Origin: Lachnospiraceae bacterium
Lineage (GTDB): Bacteria > Bacillota > Clostridia > Lachnospirales > Lachnospiraceae
DNA: 64,000 nt
Reading direction: 5' to 3'
Assembly (NCBI GenBank): GCA_017622875.1
Contig: JAGAQG010000032.1
Span: 1 to 64,000 of the forward strand
The notes below the pieces were generated by a model. The model was not told the DNA's origin and made no database searches. It saw only the letters and a list, made by a program, of their open reading frames with translations. Below, piece by piece: positions 1-8,313 of this stretch. How positions within the stretch are numbered: the stretch's first letter is position 1; each line of letters opens with the position of its first letter. The translations under genes were made by a program, and so were the position numbers.

Positions 1-2
1 AT

Positions 3-80
3 TTTATCAAGGAACACTGTACAGGTTTAATAGATGTAGAGAATGTGACCGTGGAAAATCATCCACAGTTGCCGTTTTAG
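3..80 (+). CDS. possible 3' end of a gene cut by the window edge
   Basis: Reading from base 3 gives 25 codons ending in TAG at 78-80, with a balanced amino-acid mix that looks like a real C-terminus (ending VENHPQLPF). The frame is open to the left edge. Too little is present to name a family, and another short open frame overlaps it, so this is only a possibility. The 100 bases after it hold no gene I can support. Confidence 0.25.
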   Translation, partial: FIKEHCTGLIDVENVTVENHPQLPF

Positions 81-182
81 CATGCAATAAAACACAAGGC
101 GATGGATAATTCTATACGGTGTCTTATTCATCGCTTACAAATATTACATCAGTAAGATTTAGAAGTCAAGTTATCTTTATAT

Positions 183-246
183 AAAAAGGCTTCTGCCGGG
201 AAGTATCATACATTTTCGCAAAAGTGATACCTTTTAGCAAAAGCCT
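183..246 (-). terminator. intrinsic terminator of the two-gene accessory unit
   Basis: A 10-bp outer stem pairs 187-196 with 237-246 (one G-U pair), and an inner GTATCA/TGATAC stem lies inside it. On the minus strand the stem is followed by a T run. It sits downstream of the gene ending at 515 and would end that transcript. Bases 247-514 hold nothing else I recognise. Confidence 0.6.
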
Positions 247-514
247 ATTATTCAGCAGAGTCTCAAAACACCCCACTGTTTTAATATTCAAATGTTTCAT
301 TCAAAAGACCTGAAAACACACATTCATTTTCTCCCCTTAATATCCCACAAACCGCAGAAAATCAAGGTTTCTTTGAAAGCAGACAAACGATTTCAATATT
401 CCCTTGAACTTTGATTTTATACTGCATAGCGAAAGTATGCAATGGGTTTTCAAAGTGGGGTAATAGTTTTATCCCCATTTTACAACATTCCTCACGTTAC
501 GTTTCTATGTATAT

Positions 515-1351
515 CTACTTAATCTGCAATAACAACGGCAACAATGCAATTCCTACATCAACACCTTTATCAGCAATCCATTTAACAATTCCTTTTGCAT
601 TTTCCCACTTTTTTGATTTGCGGTCTGAAGATTTAACAATTTTTTCTAATTCGTTAATTTTATTCAAAATTTCCTCTATTTCAGCATCCGGCAATGCCGA
701 CATATTCTCAATTTCTTTTCTTACATCACTAAAGGAAATATTGACATCAACTTTGTTTTCGTTTGTATTTGTTATCTGCACCATTGGGACGCTCTGAGGA
801 ACCGTTTCTTTCAGTGAAGGATACCCCAACGCTTTAAAAGACAACATTTTATTATATACTTGCTTAAGATTATGAAATAACGATTCTCCAGACACATCAT
901 CATAAAATGCATATGCCTGAATATAATCATATAGACCATCGCTAAGTTTAGGTATATACGGATGATACTTTGCAGTTACATCTTTATACAGCTGTAACTT
1001 TACTGATTCTGGTGTCTCTCTATTTTCAGCATCGGAAATAGCTTTTTTCAACGACTCCAAATCATCCTCATACATAACTTTAAAATTAAACAGAGGATCT
1101 TTGTCATTATCTGTTACAATGAGTAACTCTAATTTTTCTTTAATTGCATTCAACTCTGGTCTATAGTTAAACTCTCCACCTCCAAAAGCTGCCTTTCCAG
1201 AGGTTGGTATGTCCTTTTCAAAACCTTCAAATATTCCATTATATTTTGCAATCAATGCTTGGTACAAACGATGCGTACCTTCATTTGAACTTTGAGCATC
1301 TTCACATCGTTTTATATCTTTTTGCATTATCTCTAATAACTCTGTGGTCAT
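515..1351 (-). CDS. hypothetical protein, second gene of an accessory pair
   Basis: This is a 278-residue protein that I do not recognise. I chose the ATG at 1351 because AGAGGA lies just upstream; the frame stays open for ten more codons. The sequence is mostly predicted helix, charged and soluble. It ends with a Lys-rich stretch followed by a short hydrophobic tail (residues about 258-275) that could be a membrane anchor or a pore/amphipathic helix. It follows the preceding gene (1387-2166) by 35 bp, so the two are probably co-transcribed. The pair lies beside housekeeping genes and ends in its own terminator, which is typical of an accessory cassette. A defence or stress role is possible but not shown. 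Confidence 0.6.
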   Translation of the reverse strand: MTTELLEIMQKDIKRCEDAQSSNEGTHRLYQALIAKYNGIFEGFEKDIPTSGKAAFGGGEFNYRPELNAIKEKLELLIVTDNDKDPLFNFKVMYEDDLESLKKAISDAENRETPESVKLQLYKDVTAKYHPYIPKLSDGLYDYIQAYAFYDDVSGESLFHNLKQVYNKMLSFKALGYPSLKETVPQSVPMVQITNTNENKVDVNISFSDVRKEIENMSALPDAEIEEILNKINELEKIVKSSDRKSKKWENAKGIVKWIADKGVDVGIALLPLLLQIK

Positions 1352-1386
1352 CTTATTTCCTCTTTTCTTCCCATACTTCAAAATTA

Positions 1387-2166
1387 TTATTTAAAAAGCT
1401 CATTGAGTTGTTCTTCCACTTCCTCGTTCGAAGCTGCAACTAAAATAGTTATACCTTTATTGGATGGTTTCATAGCACACTCAACACCGAAGAAAATATA
1501 TGCCATTTTCTTTGCCGCCAAGGTATAATTAAATCGGACACCGTTGTCTGCATCATCCATGCCTTCAACCCATTCATTCCCCGCAGTAACCAGCAAACCA
1601 CTTGACGCAAGACCATAGTCAGAATCCGAATTCAATTTAACAGGGTCTTCTGTAATATTATCCCTCAAATATAATAAATCGCTATACAATGTACGATCTG
1701 TCAAAATCATTAATCTATGGTACTCATTATCATCAATAAAGCCATCCATTTTGGCGTTAAGAATCTTTAAAAACAAAGGAATCTTCTCATTTTCCTCAAT
1801 TCTATTTATTACATTAAGCACAAATACACTTTCTTTATTAAACTTCTCTTTGCCAAGAAGTTTCATATATTTTTGCCTTTTCTCCAGAGGTATCGTTGTT
1901 AACCCCTTACAATACCTCTCAAACTTTTTCATATATAAAGCTGTTGGTATGCTTGCAATTTTCTGTGCAACCTTTAGCGATTTAATGGCTCCAGAAACCG
2001 CTTCACCAACCTGTGATAAGATTTCTGTTCCATCTTGCACAATATCTGAATTCATCACCTGCACAGCAATATCTGTTGCTTCGTTCATAAAAGTCTCAAG
2101 AATATCTTTTAATACATCAATGTAATTTGTCTCACTTAAAACATCAAGCTCATTATGTTCTTCCAT
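1387..2166 (-). CDS. hypothetical protein, first gene of an accessory pair
   Basis: This is a 259-residue protein. The start at 2166 is supported by AGGAGG seven bases upstream; a longer frame reaching 2211 has no ribosome site. Residues about 25-75 are a long amphipathic, alanine/valine-rich helical stretch. The middle is rich in Lys/Glu and Leu, and the C-terminal third resembles a small alpha/beta domain. I recognise no catalytic motif and no signal peptide. It is the promoter-proximal partner of the gene at 515-1351. A function cannot be assigned from sequence alone. Confidence 0.6.
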   Translation of the reverse strand: MEEHNELDVLSETNYIDVLKDILETFMNEATDIAVQVMNSDIVQDGTEILSQVGEAVSGAIKSLKVAQKIASIPTALYMKKFERYCKGLTTIPLEKRQKYMKLLGKEKFNKESVFVLNVINRIEENEKIPLFLKILNAKMDGFIDDNEYHRLMILTDRTLYSDLLYLRDNITEDPVKLNSDSDYGLASSGLLVTAGNEWVEGMDDADNGVRFNYTLAAKKMAYIFFGVECAMKPSNKGITILVAASNEEVEEQLNELFK

Positions 2167-2260
2167 ACGACACCTCCTACTTACTTTTGCGAAAAAGTGT
2201 CCTTTCGCCAAAATGTATATTTCCCGTCCTCCAAAGCCTATCCCCTGGGGTAAACATCCG

Positions 2261-2289
2261 ATTATATCATCACTCTACGGAAACAGAAA
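2261..2289 (-). promoter_or_regulatory. candidate promoter for the two-gene accessory unit
   Basis: On the minus strand a perfect TATAAT (2261-2266) lies 17 bp from a weak -35 (TTTCTG, 2284-2289). It is about 95 bases upstream of the start at 2166 and just downstream of the rlmD stop. Confidence 0.4.
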
Positions 2290-2330
2290 CACACATCTAT
2301 TTTATTCCCAAAATGGCGAAATCCTTTGAT

Positions 2331-3530
2331 TTATTGGGCTTTTCTCGACAGAAGGCAGACAGTTTCCACATGGCTTGTGAACGGGAACATATCAACCGCC
2401 CAGGCCTCCTTCGCCTCATATCCATTCTTTTTGAAGTAAGCAAGGTCTCTCGCCAGTGTCTCAGGATTGCAGGAAACATACACAACCTTTTTCGGAGCAA
2501 GTTTCACAACAGAAGACATAAACGCTTCGTCACTTCCTGCTCTTGGCGGATCCATAAATACAACGTCGATGGCGCCTTTTCCTTCCTGTGCTGCCATCTG
2601 AACCATAAATTTACCCGCATCATTCTGATAGAACTGAATATTCTTCACACCATTGATCTTCGCATTGGCTCTGGCGTCTTTCACAGCATCAGGATTTAAT
2701 TCTACCCCGATAACCTCTTTGGCGTGCTTTGCAGCTGCCATTCCAATCGTTCCGATGCCGCAGTAAGCATCTAACACACGTTCTTTGCCCTTTAAATCAG
2801 CCAGTTTGATAGCCTTTTTATAAAGCACCTCTGTTTGCTCTGTATTGATCTGATAGAAAGATTTCGGAGAAATACGGAAAGTCAACCCACATAAAGTATC
2901 TTCGATGTATCCTTTTCCATAAATTGGTTTCTCCTTATCACCTAAGACCATACTTGTCTTCTTGTCATTCACATTCACTACAATGGTCGTAATCTCCGGA
3001 TGAAGCTTTAACAATGCTTTCACAAAGTTGTTCTTTCCCGGCATCACAGGGTTTGAAAGAACCAGAACCACCATAATCTGTCCGCTATGGTGTCCAACTC
3101 TTACCAACACATGACGTAATAAGCCATACCCTGTATCTTCGTCATAAATCTTTATCTTAAAAGACTTCGCAAGCTCTCTCACGCTTCGAATAATCGCATC
3201 TGCCTTCTGATTTTCAATCATGCAAGAATCCACTGCTACCACACGATGACTGTTCGCCTCATAAGTACCGGAAATGATCGTCCCGTTTTTCAGCCGCGCA
3301 AATACCGCATGGACCTTGTTACGATATTCATAAGGATTTTCCATTCCTAAAATCCCCTTGACCTCACAATATGGCTTTAAAAGCTTTGCAACCTCTTTTT
3401 TCTTCTTTTTTACCTGCTCATTATAAGGAACTCCCTGATATGCACAGCTTCCGCACTTCTTCGTTACCGGGCAGACTGCCAGCTTCGGCCCCTTTTTCAC
3501 TTCTTTTTCTTTGCTCTTCTTCCCTTCCAT
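2331..3530 (-). CDS. rlmD: 23S rRNA (uracil-5-)-methyltransferase, RlmD/RumA family
   Basis: This 399-residue, SAM-dependent enzyme methylates C5 of a uridine in 23S rRNA. Visible features are a [4Fe-4S] cysteine cluster (C20, C26, C29, with a further Cys in VAVDSC near residue 103), the SAM-binding motif DAYCGIGTIG near residue 250, the DPPR motif, and the catalytic Cys in YVSCNP near residue 355. It is shorter than the usual 430-460 residues and starts almost at the Fe-S cluster, so the N-terminal TRAM RNA-binding domain seems absent. It starts 2 bp after the stop of the radical SAM gene, so the two form an operon. The family is certain, but the exact target uridine (RlmD or the related RlmC/RlmCD) is not. 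Confidence 0.88.
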   Translation of the reverse strand: MEGKKSKEKEVKKGPKLAVCPVTKKCGSCAYQGVPYNEQVKKKKKEVAKLLKPYCEVKGILGMENPYEYRNKVHAVFARLKNGTIISGTYEANSHRVVAVDSCMIENQKADAIIRSVRELAKSFKIKIYDEDTGYGLLRHVLVRVGHHSGQIMVVLVLSNPVMPGKNNFVKALLKLHPEITTIVVNVNDKKTSMVLGDKEKPIYGKGYIEDTLCGLTFRISPKSFYQINTEQTEVLYKKAIKLADLKGKERVLDAYCGIGTIGMAAAKHAKEVIGVELNPDAVKDARANAKINGVKNIQFYQNDAGKFMVQMAAQEGKGAIDVVFMDPPRAGSDEAFMSSVVKLAPKKVVYVSCNPETLARDLAYFKKNGYEAKEAWAVDMFPFTSHVETVCLLSRKAQ

Positions 3531-3532
3531 CT

Positions 3533-4420
3533 CTATACTCCCTCATTGGTAAACGCCGGTATAAAACTCTCCTCTGCGGTCTCTCCCTCCTGGATAAATC
3601 CATTCTCCACGCCGAGAGAAATCGCATAATCCACCAGCCTGTCATACTCAAATTTCTTCAATTTTCGATCAATCTCAGGATATTCCGCCACATGCGGCAG
3701 CGGTGTATACTGATTCATCAAACTAATATAAATGCTGTCCCCATAGGTCTCATACAGATATTTTACCACAGCTTTGGAATCCTTAATACCACCCGGCAAC
3801 ATCAAATGACGCACAATCACGCCCTTTTTCATCATTCCCCGCTCATCAAATTCCGCCCTTGGCTGCTGTCTGACCATCTCAGCCAAAGCATTTTTCGCCA
3901 CTTCCGGATAATTCTCCGCACGGGAATATCGTTTTGCCCTCTCGCTATCCACATATTTAAAGTCCGGCAGATAAATATCCACCAGTCCCTCCAGCATTTT
4001 CAATGTTTCCACACGTTCGTAGCCACCACAGTTATATACTACTGGAATTTTCAAACCATTTTTCCGTGCAAGTTTTAGCGCAAGAACCACCTGCGGCACA
4101 TAATGAGTCGCTGTCACCAGATTAATATTGTTCGCCTTCTGTTCCTGTAATTCCAGAAAGATTTCCGCCAGTCTCTCCACAGAAATCTCTTTTCCCTGCT
4201 CGGCTCTGGCAATCTGGAAATTTTGGCAGAACACGCACCGTAAATTGCATCCTGTAAAAAAAACAGCCCCGCTTCCTTCTTCTCCGGAAATGCAGGGCTC
4301 CTCCCAAAAATGCAGTGCCGCCCTTGCCACGCGAAGCGTATTTTTCACTCCACAATATCCTGTTGTAACCTCGCGGTCTGCCATACACATACGCGGGCAT
4401 AAGCTACACTGATCTTTCAT
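3533..4420 (-). CDS. radical SAM protein, PflX-like (COG1313)
   Basis: This is a 295-residue radical SAM enzyme. The cluster motif CNLRCVFC (C58, C62, C65) is the CxxxCxxC that holds the SAM-binding 4Fe-4S cluster. Four further N-terminal cysteines (C5, C8, C12, C23) could hold a second metal. The protein resembles the pyruvate formate-lyase activating enzyme-like group COG1313 (PflX), whose substrate is not established. It is transcribed with rlmD, 2 bp downstream. No glycyl-radical enzyme is nearby, so a PFL-activating role should not be assumed. Confidence 0.8.
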   Translation of the reverse strand: MKDQCSLCPRMCMADREVTTGYCGVKNTLRVARAALHFWEEPCISGEEGSGAVFFTGCNLRCVFCQNFQIARAEQGKEISVERLAEIFLELQEQKANNINLVTATHYVPQVVLALKLARKNGLKIPVVYNCGGYERVETLKMLEGLVDIYLPDFKYVDSERAKRYSRAENYPEVAKNALAEMVRQQPRAEFDERGMMKKGVIVRHLMLPGGIKDSKAVVKYLYETYGDSIYISLMNQYTPLPHVAEYPEIDRKLKKFEYDRLVDYAISLGVENGFIQEGETAEESFIPAFTNEGV

Positions 4421-4435
4421 ATTCTATTTTCCCGG

Positions 4436-6043
4436 CTACTGAATACCGGTTACCTCACATAATTTTGTACCCTGTAAATAGGTAAATCCAATGATGTCAT
4501 TCACATCATAAGTTACAATTTCAGGATATTCGCTCACATCTACATCATAGATGCCTTCTTTTCCGGCAAGTGTAATGTAATAATGAGAGTTTCCTTGGAT
4601 AACGACTGGTGAAATCTTCTCGATCACAGCCTTCATTTCAAGACCTGTACCGTTTTCTGCAGAAGAAATGCCATTCTGTTTCAAAAGATTCTGATAATCC
4701 TTCACACATTCTGCAACCGTATCTCCGATGGCAACATTCTGGTATTTTGCGATATTGACCATCGCATACATTTTTACAAGTCCTGCACTGTCCTTAAGCG
4801 CCATAAAGTAGGTCGGTTCCCCAGACACATTTAATAATAACGGGAAGGTTGATGTATATCCCAAATGCTGTACCTGACCCTGTGCAGAATCCATTGCGGA
4901 ATATTCCTCCGCACCCGGACAAGCATAGTAGCGGCTTTCCATAGTTCTCTGGTTCATCAGTACGAAACCAACATTGGATTCATCGCCTGACACAGAAGTA
5001 ACACCTGTGTAAACCCAAACATCATCATCTTTTACAAGGTAGTTATAACCATCGGTTGTCATAAGACATCCCTTCTGGCTTAAAATGCTGTTCAGGTATC
5101 CGTTCTTCAATACTCCGTGATAATCATACAGCTCGATCAGAAGCTCTGCAGAATATACATGGTCAATCCATTCCGGCACATCTTCAATATCATAACAAAT
5201 GGTATCACCAGTCACTGCATTGCAAAGCACCACTTTTCCAATGGTCTGACCTCCGAAAAGTCCCACATTGAACTTCTTCACCGGACAGATCCAGTATGGA
5301 GTACCCTCTTCATCAATTTCAAAGCTTAACTCATCGAAAATATAAGTCGGATAGTTAAATCTCAAATGTCTGTAGATATTTCTGTTAAAATATTCTGCCG
5401 GAGAATATTTAATATACTGTCCCTCAGGGAGTCTGACACATTCTGTCTCCTGAGTTGCCATGTCGATCATAATATAGGCCGGAATACCATCTGCCTGATT
5501 TGCAATCCATTTGATCGGACTCGCATAAACAAGCGGTGATACTCTCACCGGCTTGTCCTGATAATTAATCTGTGTATACAGATTGCTTACCTCGAACTGG
5601 GATACCATGTCTACCATCGTACCCATTTTTCTGTTACCCAGAAGTGTGGCAGATGCCTTGTCCAGCAATGGTACGCTGTTAAAATCTGCCGGTTCGATTT
5701 CGGTAGCGAAATCACCTTCCTGCACATCCATCAGCTGCTGATATTTCTTCGCATTGATGATTTCAGAAGATAACAGACTTCCAAGCAAAAATACGACCAC
5801 TGATGCTGCAATGATTCCAAGCAATGTTCTGATCAGTTTACTCTGACCAAGCTCAATAATCTCCGTCTTTGTTTTAAAGATTTTGTATACTGCAACGATT
5901 CCAGTCACTGCTGCCAGTGCAAAAATCAGGGAAAACCAGAATCCTGCAGAATGAATATTGATTGCCGGCAATGTCACATAATAATATGCCCCCGCTGCCA
6001 CAATTGCTGCCAAAACTGCAGCCAATTTTAAAAGTTTTTTCAT
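4436..6043 (-). CDS. membrane-anchored protein of unknown function
   Basis: This 535-residue protein has three N-terminal hydrophobic segments (about residues 5-25, 35-53 and 72-93) followed by a large, probably extracellular domain of about 430 residues. That domain has repeated aromatic/Gly turns and looks beta-rich. I see no catalytic motif. The start is supported by AGGAG just upstream of 6043. It lies between the acetyltransferase at 6058 and the radical SAM gene, with 14-15 bp gaps, so it probably belongs to the same transcript. Function unknown. Confidence 0.65.
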   Translation of the reverse strand: MKKLLKLAAVLAAIVAAGAYYYVTLPAINIHSAGFWFSLIFALAAVTGIVAVYKIFKTKTEIIELGQSKLIRTLLGIIAASVVVFLLGSLLSSEIINAKKYQQLMDVQEGDFATEIEPADFNSVPLLDKASATLLGNRKMGTMVDMVSQFEVSNLYTQINYQDKPVRVSPLVYASPIKWIANQADGIPAYIMIDMATQETECVRLPEGQYIKYSPAEYFNRNIYRHLRFNYPTYIFDELSFEIDEEGTPYWICPVKKFNVGLFGGQTIGKVVLCNAVTGDTICYDIEDVPEWIDHVYSAELLIELYDYHGVLKNGYLNSILSQKGCLMTTDGYNYLVKDDDVWVYTGVTSVSGDESNVGFVLMNQRTMESRYYACPGAEEYSAMDSAQGQVQHLGYTSTFPLLLNVSGEPTYFMALKDSAGLVKMYAMVNIAKYQNVAIGDTVAECVKDYQNLLKQNGISSAENGTGLEMKAVIEKISPVVIQGNSHYYITLAGKEGIYDVDVSEYPEIVTYDVNDIIGFTYLQGTKLCEVTGIQ

Positions 6044-6057
6044 TTTTCGTCTCCTTT

Positions 6058-6558
6058 TTAAGAAAACTTACAGATCATATCATTCCATTTTGCTCCGCCA
6101 TGGGAAGATTCAGACACTCCCACATGTTCAAAACCAAGTGCTTTATAAAAGCTGATCTTTTCGTCCTTGCAGGTAAGGATGATCCCTTCCTTGCCGCGCT
6201 TCTTTGTCTCCTCTTTGAATGTTCTCATCAGCGCACTTGCGATTCCTTTATGCTGGTATTCCGGCAATACAGCGATTCCAAATACTGTCTGCCATGCGCC
6301 ATCCGGCTTATGAAGGGATGTATTATGATACAATGCATCCGTAAGCTCCGGACTGTCAGTCACACATCCATTGATATGGCCTACCACTTTTCCATCCACC
6401 TCTGCTACCAGAAAGCATTCCGGAAATGCCATAAAACGCTCAAAGAAGCTTTTTAAAGATGCCGCTTCCGCTTTTGGAAAACATTTTTCTTCTATTTCTG
6501 CAACCTTTGTCACATCATCAGCAACTGCCTGACGAATGACGATTTCTTTTGTACTCAT
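6058..6558 (-). CDS. GNAT-family N-acetyltransferase
   Basis: This is a 166-residue single-domain GNAT protein. The acetyl-CoA pyrophosphate-binding loop is visible as PEYQHKGIASAL (about residues 98-109), preceded by the typical FGIAVLP strand and followed by the C-terminal FYKALGF motif. The substrate cannot be told; relatives acetylate amino groups of small molecules or protein N-termini. It leads a run of minus-strand genes that continues into 4436-6043. Confidence 0.85.
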   Translation of the reverse strand: MSTKEIVIRQAVADDVTKVAEIEEKCFPKAEAASLKSFFERFMAFPECFLVAEVDGKVVGHINGCVTDSPELTDALYHNTSLHKPDGAWQTVFGIAVLPEYQHKGIASALMRTFKEETKKRGKEGIILTCKDEKISFYKALGFEHVGVSESSHGGAKWNDMICKFS

Positions 6559-6616
6559 TATTCTAATTCATTTCCTCCTTGTGCGCATTTTACACACATG
6601 TATACTATAACACAAA

Positions 6617-6638
6617 AGGGTGGTCTTTTGACCACCCT
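6617..6638 (-). terminator. intrinsic terminator downstream of the small multidrug exporter gene
   Basis: A perfect 9-bp stem (AGGGTGGTC/GACCACCCT) with a 4-base loop is followed by TTTTGTG on the minus strand, 42 bases after the stop at 6680. Confidence 0.8.
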
Positions 6639-6679
6639 AACTCTTAAAATTCTATTAAGTATTTAAAAAAATACAATCT

Positions 6680-7156
6680 TTAGAAAATTGCGCCAAGTGC
6701 ACCCAGCACTCCTGTACTTGCAACACCCATGATGATTCCGGCTAAAAGAACACCGCCCATACATGCCAGTACGCTGGATTTAAAATCCATATCCAGAATA
6801 CTCGCAGCAAGTGTTCCTGTCCATGCGCCTGTACCCGGTAATGGAATACCTACGAATAAGAGCAGTGCCCATGGAAGCCCGCGTCCTGCAGTTGCTTTTA
6901 ACTTTTCTCCGCCCTTGTGGCCTTTTTCCAGACAGAAAGTAAAAAATTTACCAATGACAGGTTTGTCACATCCCCATTCCAGAACTTTTCTTGCAAAGAA
7001 GAAAATAATTGGGACAGGAAGCATATTTCCGATAATACATACAATATAGGACTGTAACAACGGAAGGCCCATTACCTGTGAGTATGGAATTGCACCACGA
7101 AGTTCAATCAGTGGCACCATTGATATAAAAAATGTAATTAAATACTGTTTTAACAT
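6680..7156 (-). CDS. small multi-drug export family membrane protein (COG2426)
   Basis: This is a 158-residue integral membrane protein of the COG2426/Sm_multidrug_ex family. It shows the family's opening ISMVPLIELRGAIPYS segment, an internal GIPLPGTGAWTG motif (residues about 103-114), and four to five hydrophobic segments. The family name implies export, but transport by these proteins is poorly established. It has its own terminator (6617-6638) and is separated from queA by 115 bp, so it is probably transcribed alone. Confidence 0.8.
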   Translation of the reverse strand: MLKQYLITFFISMVPLIELRGAIPYSQVMGLPLLQSYIVCIIGNMLPVPIIFFFARKVLEWGCDKPVIGKFFTFCLEKGHKGGEKLKATAGRGLPWALLLFVGIPLPGTGAWTGTLAASILDMDFKSSVLACMGGVLLAGIIMGVASTGVLGALGAIF

Positions 7157-7271
7157 GTAATCTCCTTTAATGAATCAACTTACTCTAATAGCATACCGGT
7201 TGTTAGAATAACTGATTCCTAAATAAAAGTCAATGAGACCACCTTAAATTTAACAATTTCTTAATATTTTC

Positions 7272-8297
7272 TTAGCTGATAAACATCGCATCTCCAAAAG
7301 AAAAAAATCTATAACGTTCTTTTACAGCTTCTTCATAAGCGGCCATCACATTGTCTCGTCCTGCCAGTGCAGATACCAGCATAAGAAGTGTTGATTCCGG
7401 CAAATGGAAGTTTGTAATCAGCGCATCCAGAATCTTAAATTTGTATCCCGGATAAATAAAGATTTCTGTCCATCCGCTTCCTGCGCGAAGGATTCCATCT
7501 TCCCCAGTTGCAGATTCAATGGTTCGGCAGCTTGTCGTACCGACGCAAATGACTCTTCCGCCATTTTTCTTTGTCTCATTGATAATTGCAGCCTGATTCT
7601 CTTCTACCATATAGAATTCAGAATGCATATGGTGGTCTAAAATGTTATCCACCTTGACTGGTCGGAATGTACCAAGACCTACATGCAGTGTTACTTCCGC
7701 AACCTTTACGCCTTTCGCCTTGATGGTTTCCAAAAGTTCCGGTGTAAAATGAAGTCCTGCTGTCGGCGCAGCCGCACTTCCGTCATGTTTTGCGTAAACT
7801 GTCTGGTAGCGGTTCTTATCTTCCAGACGGTGTGTAATGTATGGAGGCAGCGGCATCTGACCTAACTGATCTAAGATTTCCTCAAAAATGCCTTCATATT
7901 CAAATCTGATGAGACGGTTTCCTTCTTCCACCACATCAATGACTTCGCCTACCAAAAGACCATTTCCAAAGCTGATCCTTGCTCCCGGACGAGCCTTTTT
8001 GCCAGGCTTTACGAGAGTTTCCCACACATTGTCCTCTTTTCTCTTTAAGAGAAGCACTTCAATGCCTGCGCCGGTTCCCTCTTTTTCACCCATAAGGCGC
8101 GCCGGAATAACCTTTGTATTGTTAAGAACAAGACAGTCCCCCGGATTTAAGAAATCCACGATATCACGAAAAACGTGGTGCGAGAACGCACCACTGTTTT
8201 TATCGAGAGTTAATAATCGTGAGGACGATCTGTCTGCCAGCGGATCCTGAGCGATCAGTTCCTCCGGTAAATCATAATAAAACTCTTTAATATTCAT
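7272..8297 (-). CDS. queA: S-adenosylmethionine:tRNA ribosyltransferase-isomerase QueA
   Basis: This 341-residue enzyme transfers the ribosyl part of SAM to 7-aminomethyl-7-deazaguanine in tRNA, making epoxyqueuosine. The N-terminal [15 protein letters not shown] and the central [21 protein letters not shown] and [14 protein letters not shown] motifs are diagnostic, and the length is normal. It begins 16 bp after the pheT stop, so it is very likely the third gene of the pheS-pheT-queA transcript and shares the T-box control. This links tRNA modification to phenylalanine supply. Confidence 0.95.
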   Translation of the reverse strand: MNIKEFYYDLPEELIAQDPLADRSSSRLLTLDKNSGAFSHHVFRDIVDFLNPGDCLVLNNTKVIPARLMGEKEGTGAGIEVLLLKRKEDNVWETLVKPGKKARPGARISFGNGLLVGEVIDVVEEGNRLIRFEYEGIFEEILDQLGQMPLPPYITHRLEDKNRYQTVYAKHDGSAAAPTAGLHFTPELLETIKAKGVKVAEVTLHVGLGTFRPVKVDNILDHHMHSEFYMVEENQAAIINETKKNGGRVICVGTTSCRTIESATGEDGILRAGSGWTEIFIYPGYKFKILDALITNFHLPESTLLMLVSALAGRDNVMAAYEEAVKERYRFFSFGDAMFIS

Positions 8298-8313
8298 AAA
8301 ATAGAATTCTCCA

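Noticed and set aside
3533-4420. Pyruvate formate-lyase activating enzyme (pflA)
   Set aside because: The extra N-terminal cysteines and overall sequence fit COG1313 (PflX-like), and no glycyl-radical enzyme gene is adjacent.
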